Of a DNA stretch of 64,000 bases, positions 56,101 through 64,000 are shown piece after piece. A program made the translations under genes and the position numbers. Source of the DNA: Clytia hemisphaerica. Taxonomy: Eukaryota > Cnidaria > Hydrozoa > Leptothecata > Clytiidae. The notes under the pieces were generated by a model. It was not told the origin of the DNA. It ran no database searches and saw only the letters and a program-made list of their open reading frames with translations. Position 1 is the first letter of the stretch; every line of letters begins with the position of its first letter. The stretch spans positions 1,397,233-1,461,232 of the forward strand of contig CACVBU010001235.1 of NCBI GenBank assembly GCA_902728285.1, given 5' to 3'.

Positions 56101-59097
56101 GTAACAAAAAGGGTACTTGTTACAATTCTATAAAAAGACAATTTTCCTTTTGTAATGAAATTACTTCAATACATCACCACATAATTATCTTTGCTTCAAG
56201 TTTACAAAGAATTTTTTTTTCTCAGCGCTGTGGTCTGAACAAATTTGTGCAGCAATCATTCCTAAAATAGAAGCAAAAGATGCTGCCACACGTAGGAAGA
56301 AACTTAAAAGAATCAAAACAAAACAACAGGTGAGTTTTGAAAGACAAGCAAATCTAGCCATGCAAAATTTGTGTTTATTATGATTTGATGATAATAATGA
56401 TACTGGAGCTAAGATGCTTGTAGATGGAAATTTGATTGAACATCAATGGTTTGCAATATTTTGTATACTTTTCTGGTATTCTTCAAATAAATCCTCCTTT
56501 AATGTTACCTTAATTTAATAAGTATGATCATTTTCAATCATGATTTTTTTGTTATATTAATTAGAATAAGTTCGAAGGGTATGTCAAAATCTATGACATG
56601 GAGGCTACTTTGAAAGCAATTGAAGAAGATCTATCAAAAACGTTTAAGGTTTATTACTTATTAATTTATTACAAATAACAAATTTGTTATTCCTATTTCT
56701 TGAAATTTGCAGAATTCATGAAATTCTTAGAATATTATCTTACATAATATTTATCAGTTTGCTTCAAATTTTCTTTGTCTCTAGTACTAAAACTATTTGG
56801 TCATTTTGATAGAAGGAAAAAAGTACAGACTTTTGAATTCCTTCATTATAGGTTACTTTGAGTCTTGAAATACCTAAGCTTGATTTCATAAAAGATTCAA
56901 ATCAGAAGGTAAATGGATATTCTTTTCACTTTTTTGTTACCTTGTTACTAAAATAACTTGTGTAAAACACATTGATGAAGGTGTCTATGGAGCACTTAAT
57001 AATAACAATCAGGCTCAAGTGCTAAATATTAGGTTGGTTAATAATTTCAAGGTTATTGATATCAGATGTTGAACAAAAGAATTTGATTGAATATAAAGCA
57101 AGGGATGATCTTTTCTTAATAAACTTTGCTTACATATAGATTGAATACAAATGACACTCAAAATGCCTTGAGGCAATGTTTTGATACATTTACACAATTT
57201 GATCATTTGGTTTCTTTCCTATTTTTAAGACAATCACACACAAAATAGACGAGGGAAATGAAAATAAGATAAGTGCAGACAAAGTTGATGAAGAATATAA
57301 AGATATTGAGGTTACAACAAAGGTTGAAATAGTTCTATTCTCCTTTAAACAAAACTATTACAAATACACTTTGCCAAAACTAAATTTAGACAAATCTAAG
57401 ATATTTGCTTATATGCTTTCAAGGCATTTTTCATACTTATTTTAATCATTTATGAAAAAACTTTAACTTTGAGCCCTTTTTTTAAAGAGAGCTGAACATC
57501 AAATGAGTGGAGGAAAGGAAAATTGGATAAATGCAGATGAAAACATCCAGGTTATATCTAAGCTTATTGGTTTTATTCTCTTTTAAAAAATTTCATTTGA
57601 TAATGTTTAGCAAAAAAAGTTTTTATTAACAAACAATCTGTTTCTTTTCCATGCATTCAAAGGCATTCTTTGTCTTATTTATTGAATTTTGAGCCTTTTT
57701 TATCTAAGATGACTGATCACCAAATGGACCAAGAAAGTGAAAGTGAGATAACTCCAGATGAAGAAATTGAAGACATCGAGGTTATTACCCACCTATTATT
57801 CTTTTCTTGTCAAAGTTATTTATTGTTTAGAAATAGGCAATATTTCTATCATCGCGTTGAGGAAGATATGGCTGACCATGAGCTTGGTGAACTAAACATC
57901 TAGCACTCAATGAGAACTGACATAAAAAAGCAAAAAATAATTAATCTCATGTTTCATGCTTTAGAGGCATATTTTATGTTGACAAGAGGCAGGCAATTTG
58001 AGTTCAATATCTCATGCACATACAAAAGCATTAATTAATTTTGCATTTTTAAGACCACTGGAGCACGAAAAAGATTCAGATGGACAATCAAAGAGGATCC
58101 TTCAAAAGACGGCAAACAAAAACAAATTGACAGGCTCAAAAGAGTAAATGCAAGCCAAGCTTATACAATCGACTTACTCAAAGAAAAAAATGCTTCTTTG
58201 ACTCTGCGAAATGCTAATTACACGCATTTGAGAATGCTCGAGCAGTTAGGAGAAACACGCTCTTCGTTAATGGTAGACGCCTCCCTTTTCTCCAACTCCT
58301 TTCATTCTGGTGATGCCATCTTACAGCAGCAAAGTTCAGATATTCTTGACCCTTCGACTTTTCAGGATTTAGCAGTAAAAATATTACCCTGTGGTACTTT
58401 TTCTTCCATCAAAAAATTATCCTTTTCAACCAAAGAATCTGTAATATTGAAAACTCTGAAACCAGATAGTTTTGGTCTCCAAAGCTTAGCTGTTTTGAGT
58501 CATGAACATCGTCTCTTGAAATTTGTTGGAACTCACTCAAATATAGTTTCAACACTTGGTTTGGTAAATTCAAATGGGTCGTTCTCTCATGTTATGAGTT
58601 TTGAGATTGGTATGACTTTGTTTGAAATGACTCAAAAATCTATTTCAGTCAGTTCGCTTGCAGAATTCAAATCCATTATTGAAGGTGTTGCAAATGGACT
58701 GAACTTTTTATTCGAAAAAGGTGTTATACACAACCATCTTGTCCCTGAAAATGTGATTGTCAGGGAAGGATTTTCTAAAATCATTGGATTCACTTTTGCT
58801 TGTAGGGTATATTCTTGTAAAAAAAACATTCAAAATGTGCTCTGCAAGTTCGAAGATGCGAATCACTTGGCCCCAGAATTATATCATGGTTCACCTGTGA
58901 GCTTTTATTCGGATGTTTATGCATTTGGTATGTTGCTGATGAAGATGTTAGAAATGAAATTTGCCTTCACCATGAACACATTCTTCAGATCAAGGGTAGA
59001 TTGCTATGCTGATAGCTGTATGTATACTGCAGACTTGAGACCACCGCACAAATTTTTAGCTTCAAAAACGAAACAAATGCTGTACTATAAGATTTAG
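53139..59097 (+). CDS. Ten-exon gene with a C-terminal pseudokinase domain
   Basis: Exons with agreeing phases: 53139-53190, 56226-56329, 56565-56648, 56852-56908, 57230-57310, 57488-57550, 57709-57780 and 58054-59097. One or two more may exist in the 3-kb first intron. The N-terminal half is charged (FFEALWSEQICAAI, RRKKLKRIKTKQQ) and acidic in the mini-exons. A predicted coiled coil (RLKRVNASQAYTIDLLKEKN) precedes the kinase-like domain. That domain has the loop CGTFSSIKKL, VILKTLK (ATP-binding Lys kept), HNHLVPENVIV at 58729 (HRD Asp replaced by His, catalytic Lys by Val, Asn kept), IIGFTFA at 58783 (DFG to GFT), APELYHGSPVSFYSDVYAFG, and a terminal RPP. Loss of both aspartates predicts no phosphotransfer; a scaffold or allosteric role is inferred. 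Confidence 0.75.
54590..54960. repeat. C-tract-rich segment in intron 1
   Basis: Many runs of 5-8 C (for example GGCCTCCCCCCCACC, CTCCCCCCAATTGGG) spaced 20-60 bp apart, closed by TCTGGGGGGGATGATCCC. The G-run could pair with the C-runs. It is possibly a decayed GC-rich transposon end. Confidence 0.5.
55563..55800. repeat. Degenerate tandem repeat, about 70-90 bp unit
   Basis: Three to four units share AACGTTTCGGA, CTTCAGGAATTTACCTTCA and AAAGTACTTTCCC. It lies in intron 1 of the pseudokinase gene. Confidence 0.75.
57230..57780 (+). repeat. Three similar mini-exons
   Basis: Exons at 57230, 57488 and 57709 (81, 63 and 72 bp) are each preceded by a T-rich AAG acceptor and followed by GTTA. 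All are phase 0. Aligned products: THKIDEGNENKISADKVDEE, EHQMSGGKENWINADENIQ and DHQMDQESESEITPDEEIED. Spacing (about 258 and 221 bp) and matching introns show tandem exon duplication. The donors are non-consensus (GTTACA, GTTATA, GTTATT). Confidence 0.7.
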
Positions 59098-60292
59098 TAA
59101 CTTGTTTTTTGTAAGAATCATACTTACACATTTAGGATCATTTCTACATAACACCAAGTATTTCATTTTTCAGGCTAAAATCACTAAACTATTTATATTT
59201 TTTGGGAACTTTAAGTGTGAGTTTGACGCAATTTTTGATTTTTTTTTCGTTAAGCAATTTTTCAACCTTATTCCACTGAAATCAAGGAGTTTATAAAGTA
59301 TATTAAAGGAACTTATTTTAGCACAAACTAGTTTAAGTGACCAGCAAAAAATTTTGAAATTTAAGAACTTACGCGTTTTCTTTTAATAAGAACCAGTAAA
59401 TTTTGGCTGAGGCTCACTTGTTCTTAATTTTTCAAAGTTTTCAGGCTTAAATATTCTTTAGCTGTTTTTAAGATCTGGAATTTCTTGTCTTCAACTTTGT
59501 AACCCTGATCAGTCCCAATTCCGAACTTCAATTTTTGAAGAGAAATAAACTGAGATGTGAGAAGTACTTTTTTGCTGCAATAAATAAACAATAACTTCGA
59601 TTGTAATTGGCAAAATATTGGGTATTTTGAAAGAGATATGCATTTCTTGATTCATTCAGAACCAGAATTAGTTTATTCTAAAACATGTTCAGAAAGTTCT
59701 GAGGCTGAGCTTGTTCTTAAATTGTTCTTCAGTTTTGGCTAATTTTCAGCCTTGTGTTCTTATTAAGTTGTTCTTATAAATATAAAAAAGGTATTTCAAT
59801 ACTCAAATTCTAAAAAAATTAAAGGAATTTAATCTATATACCAAAGTGAATTATAAAGTAAATACCAGGTTATAATAAGCCTTCTCATAAATTATGTCAC
59901 GAGGAACGCTTGCCTCATTTTCGAGATATTGATTCCTATTGTAATTTATTTCCAGAGGTGCTCAAAAAAAGTTTACTCTATGTATCAAAGAAACACTAAA
60001 TAATCAAGGGATTTAATCACCTTGGTAATCGTTTCAAAGCGAGGCAGTCGTTGTACTCAAAATAATTTATGAAAAGGCTAGCTACATTTCAATTGATGAA
60101 AAGTGGAACTTTTTGCAACCGAAATCTCTTATTAAGGACTTCGATTACTAAAGTTCACAAAACTTAGTTTAAGCATTTTGGATCTCCAATTTATACTTTA
60201 CAATGGGATCGATTCACTTTTTTCACAGTACAGAATTGCAAAGGGGTGATAGATATCCTTCATTATTCTATTTTTAGTTCATTGTTGAGAAA
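59098..60292. other. Intergenic region between two plus-strand genes
   Basis: AT-rich; it must hold the 3' end of the pseudokinase gene and the promoter of the homeodomain gene. A TGAGGCTCACTTGTTCTTAA-like word near 59409 is echoed near 59701. No further gene seen. Confidence 0.4.
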
Positions 60293-63200
60293 ATGTCTGA
60301 AAAACAAAAAAAAAATTATAAAAAAACACCAGAACAACTTGAGATTTTACAATCATATTATGATCAAGGAATGACGAATTACCGAACGGACAACTTGGAG
60401 GCGAGAAGTCTGTTATCAGAGGCAGTCATCAAGACTTCGTTATCTGAAAGTCAAGTGAAGGTATGTAGGAAGCTTGATTCTATCAAAACAAAATTCTTTC
60501 ATCATGTCAAGTTTAAGTTCATTAGACTTTTAATTATCTTGATGCAGAATTGATTGACCGTACAGAAAATATATAACATGATATGCTTTCAAAATATAAC
60601 GCACAAATTAGCATTTGGGGATACCAAATTTTGAAAATTCATCACAGTCAGAGTCCTTTAATCTGTCTCTACACATTTCATTTACACATGAGAAGATGAC
60701 CTTCCTATGTCTATTTGCCTGATTTTGTAATTGTATCTGTTAATCAAATTTTGTATTACTGTTTTCTAGCATTGGATCGACAGTAAAAAGAAGAAACCAA
60801 CTGAGAAAGTTAAGATCAGGACGAGGAAGGCTAGAGGTGTTGATATATTCAAATCAGAATACATGCAGGATGCCAAAAGTATAACATTACTAAATTGTCT
60901 TTTTTATGTATTTGCAAATCCTACACGAGCTGCACGAGCTTTGGTTTTATTTAACATTAACTTTATATTTATTTTGGTAACTGAATCCCAGAATAAGAAG
61001 CTGGATTAATTAGAGCTTATTCATATGATAAAATCTTTCGATGAGGGACACCCTCCCTCTATCTCACTCCCCCTCTATCTCACTCTCCCTCTTTCCCTCC
61101 CTCTATCTATCCCTCCCTCTATCTATCCCTCCCTCTATCTCTCCCTCCAATTGACATTTTAATAGTTAATACATTGTTCCATTGAGAATGAGAACTTTTG
61201 GTAATAATACTCTTTTCTCCTCTATTTTAGAAAATGAAGAAATGTATAACCCTAACGAAGCTCTCACTAGAGCTACCATCGAGTGGAATCTACTGTCGAG
61301 CGATGAAAAGGAAAATTATAATTCCCGTGCAGTTGATATCATACCTCCTAAGTTTGATGAACTTTCAGCCGAGGCTCAAAAGGTTAAAATTTCAATGACG
61401 AGGAGGAAGATTATCGCGTTGGTATGTAACTGACCTAAATAATTTTTTGTATGATTTTAGATCAATCTTATCACAATAAGACTTCAAAGTCAAATGACAA
61501 ACTGTACATAGTCTGATGAAATGTAACAAATGTCATCCAATAATACTCAATTCTATGGAAAGCAATGATAAAATTGACTTGATTGCTTCATTTTAGCCTT
61601 AATAAAAAGCGTTAGAATTTCGTAAAACTTTGGAAGCTGTCTTTAAAATTGCTTTAATTTTGATTTCATATGGGGGTAGAGGTTTTTTTGGAAAAAGGAG
61701 GGGTATTCAATAAAGGAGGAGTAAATTTTAAAAGGGACGGGTACAGACACCGTTGCACACTATAGGAATTGATAATTTCAAATTCAATGAACGGGGAGTA
61801 ATTGCCGGGGGAATGGATCGAAGCCCTTCAATCTAGTAAATTTAGGCTGAGATATGGCTAGTTAGAGCCAAGCAAGGACTTTCCCTGTAAAGTCTAGACT
61901 TTTTTCAAAAATAATTAACCGGGAGTCCTAAATCAGCTCTACTCAAATCCAAGTCTGGATCGATCTATAATTCTACATACAGGCTAGTGGAAAACACTAC
62001 CAATATAAACCGGGTCTTAATGGTGCCAATTGTGCCAACACGTATATATGTGCATTGACCTCAGTTTAATAGCAAACTACTAAACTGAGGACTGAAGTGA
62101 GATTCGAATCGTGCCACCCATCAAGTCATACCAAAGTCCATGGCACACAGTTTCTGCCCCTTAGAATTAGGGAAGGCAAAAATGCCTTTAAATTTTAAAA
62201 GAATTTAAAATAAGGGGTTAGTTTTCATGAGCCCTTTGATACTTCAAAACCTTGAAGGGAGAATTCAGCTGATAGTTTTCAATTGTTAATAACTGGTTGA
62301 TCTATTTCCAATAGTTTCAAAACTCACTAATAGCAAGTTAGGAGTGAAAAAGCTGCAGAGGGGTGAACAAGATGTAGAGTATTCTGTGGAAATTTTGTTC
62401 AAGGGGGCATCAATCTAAACCTACAGTTTTAAGGGAAAGGGAGAAGTTGCTAAGGAAATTTGGTAGAAACCATACTAGTGTCCCGTAGTGTACCCGTTTC
62501 CCTGCTGAAATTCTTTGTTTCATTTCAGTGCAAAGAAATGGAATCGTACGGAGTTGATCTCCTTGTGCTTGAGGCAGATAAAGAGCGCAGAGGCAAAAAC
62601 ATCACTGCATATGGCAGTGAAAAGGCATACGATTTTTGGGACAATCATGACGATTTGGAATGGGAATTTTCTTGTTTTATGAATGGTTAGTGCCTTTTAT
62701 TCCGGTCTTCGTGTATAGACAAAAAATTCACCCTTGTTTAACTGATACCTTTCTCTTCCTTCACGGGAAAGTTCTTGCGTTTTTGACGTTTCTAATTATT
62801 TATTATATTTATTGAAAAATATAACAGTCAATCCAGGTTTATTATCAAACTCTTGTATTTTCAGGAGTATCAACAAAAGAAAATCGACCTCTTCTAAGTG
62901 AGCGAAAGGAAGTTGCAAACCTTCTTAACAATAGATTCCGTAAGTCAATACTATATTTAATTGCATACAGTAATGTATGCTTTTAAATTTGCACCAAAAT
63001 TAGTTTATATAGATGGCATTGAATGTTGTACATTTTCCGTTAGGCCAATCAATTCTGCATCTCAAAGATTTGAATATTGCAACCTAAATTTCATTGAAGA
63101 AGAAATAAATTTAACGAAAAAGAATATTTCAATTTTCAAGACTTCTATTGTTTTACACCTTTATCGAAAAATGGACTTTGGAATCTAAAAACAGATTTTC

Positions 63201-64000
63201 TGGAAATTTCACAATCTAAGTAAAACTTTTCGTCGGTTTTGACTCTTAATTTCACACACTTAACCAGTTGAATTCCTTTTCAGGTTGCATGAAAATTGCC
63301 ACAAGATCCACCGTACCGTATAAGCAGATTTCGGAGGGGCTGTTCGAGGTGCGTGGTCTTCCCAATGGATTTTACTTCAAAAAACCCTCTGCCTGTGCCA
63401 TCTGGGAACTGGATTTATTGAAGCAGCACATGGATGACATAACTTTCATGAAATGTAAGTGTATTCTGTGTGGTTGTTTTCAAGTTGCATATCTTCAGTT
63501 ATTAAACAACATGCATAAAAATTATCAGGGAAGTTAAAACATTTACTGCTGGTAGGTTATGAAAATAAATTTATTTTAAAGTTTTTGTATGCTTTTCTTT
63601 TCATAAACCCGTTTTCATTTTATATAAATTTATTTTCAAGTTCTATTATTGAAGGTTACTGAAGGCATATAAATAGCAAATTGAACCTCAATTCGATTTT
63701 ACCGCATACTTAAAAACTGAGATAAATGCATGCCCATAGTAATGGTATGACTAAAGAACTTAGAAAGCTCATTTTGAATTGCAAAGCACAGAATAATATT
63801 ACTCATAAAGAATTCCAGCATTACCAATGCATCTGCTACTAGTTTCTTTTTAAATAAATAAAGTCCTTGAATTCATTAGAAAAAACTATCGAATTAGCCT
63901 TACCCAATGTATATTTTTATTTGTTTTCTAGGCCGACCTGCTAATGTATCATCAAACGACCATCAAGTGATGCTACAGAAAATGTATCGTCAATTGTGTC
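60293..64000 (+). CDS. Homeodomain plus HMG-box-like protein, multi-exon, runs off the window
   Basis: Exons: 60293-60460, 60770-60878, 61231-61421, 62529-62685, 62865-62939, 63284-63454 and 63932 to the end; every junction is GT-AG with matching phase (0, 1, 0, 1, 1, 1). Residues about 9-70 form a divergent homeodomain (KTPEQLEILQSYYDQGMTNY, then SLSESQVKHWIDSKKKKP). The recognition helix has WI and Ser where WF and Asn51 are usual, and there is an insertion in the loop. Residues about 80-130 read as an HMG-box-like fold (VDIFKSEYMQDAKK, TIEWNLLSSDEKENYNSRA). The C-terminal region (EMESYGVDLLVLEAD, GLFEVRGLPNGFYFKKPSAC) matches no domain I can name, but looks like a conserved block of invertebrate proteins with the same layout. 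It is probably a nuclear DNA-binding protein. Confidence 0.78.
61051..61148. repeat. CCCTCTATCT microsatellite
   Basis: A pyrimidine-only run of CTCCCTCTATCT-type units, about 98 bp, 80 bp upstream of the third exon of the homeodomain gene. It may act as an intronic polypyrimidine tract, but is probably neutral. Confidence 0.85.

Overview
The window reads as an AT-rich invertebrate nuclear genome, probably a cnidarian or another early-branching aquatic animal. The evidence is spliced genes with GT-AG introns, a GIY-YIG Penelope-like retroelement, a LINE with an SGNH-esterase ORF1, MULE/SWIM, pogo and integrase-core transposases, and very many MITEs. The clade is an inference from the families present; no species marker was seen. 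Nothing bacterial is present.

Layout. 1.6-4.3 kb: a HECT-type E3 ligase gene with a 10 x 27-bp coding minisatellite and an in-frame TAA. 5.0-8.1 kb: a mariner-type MITE, then a decayed pogo-like transposase ending in a PHD-like finger. 10.9-14.7 kb (minus): a full-length but broken LINE. 15.7-17.0 kb: an alpha-kinase gene with one frameshift. Its N-terminal Cys-containing module recurs alone at 17.9 kb. 19.0-21.0 kb: an integrase-core transposase pseudogene split by a MITE with a 9-bp target duplication. 23.9-24.4 kb: a LINE tail. 24.5-25.1 kb: a degenerate tandem repeat carrying CRE-type palindromes. 26.5-27.6 kb (minus): a compact five-exon gene for a protein of about 95 aa, worked out from phase-consistent splice sites.

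28-52 kb is dominated by mobile DNA. A hAT-like element (copy A, 28.3-32.3 kb) carries a palindromic MITE which itself carries a second, TA-flanked MITE. An inverted copy B (49.1-51.9 kb) lacks both MITEs but holds a Penelope insertion. Copy B lies inside a 5.2-kb GC-rich-TIR element that split a MULE transposase gene (44.7-52.6 kb). Between them, 38.7-43.3 kb (minus) holds a decayed multi-exon gene of a repeated family. Its introns hold three MITEs and a near-perfect 460-bp tandem triplication.

53-64 kb is the best host-gene stretch, with two plus-strand genes. The first (53139-59097) has a YY1/TISU-like start, ten exons, three similar mini-exons and a terminal protein-kinase-like domain lacking the HRD and DFG aspartates (a pseudokinase). 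The second (60293 to beyond the window end) encodes a divergent homeodomain, an HMG-box-like segment and a conserved-looking C-terminal region. All their splice phases agree. The remaining gene-free stretches hold only MITE fragments, low-complexity DNA or nothing recognised.
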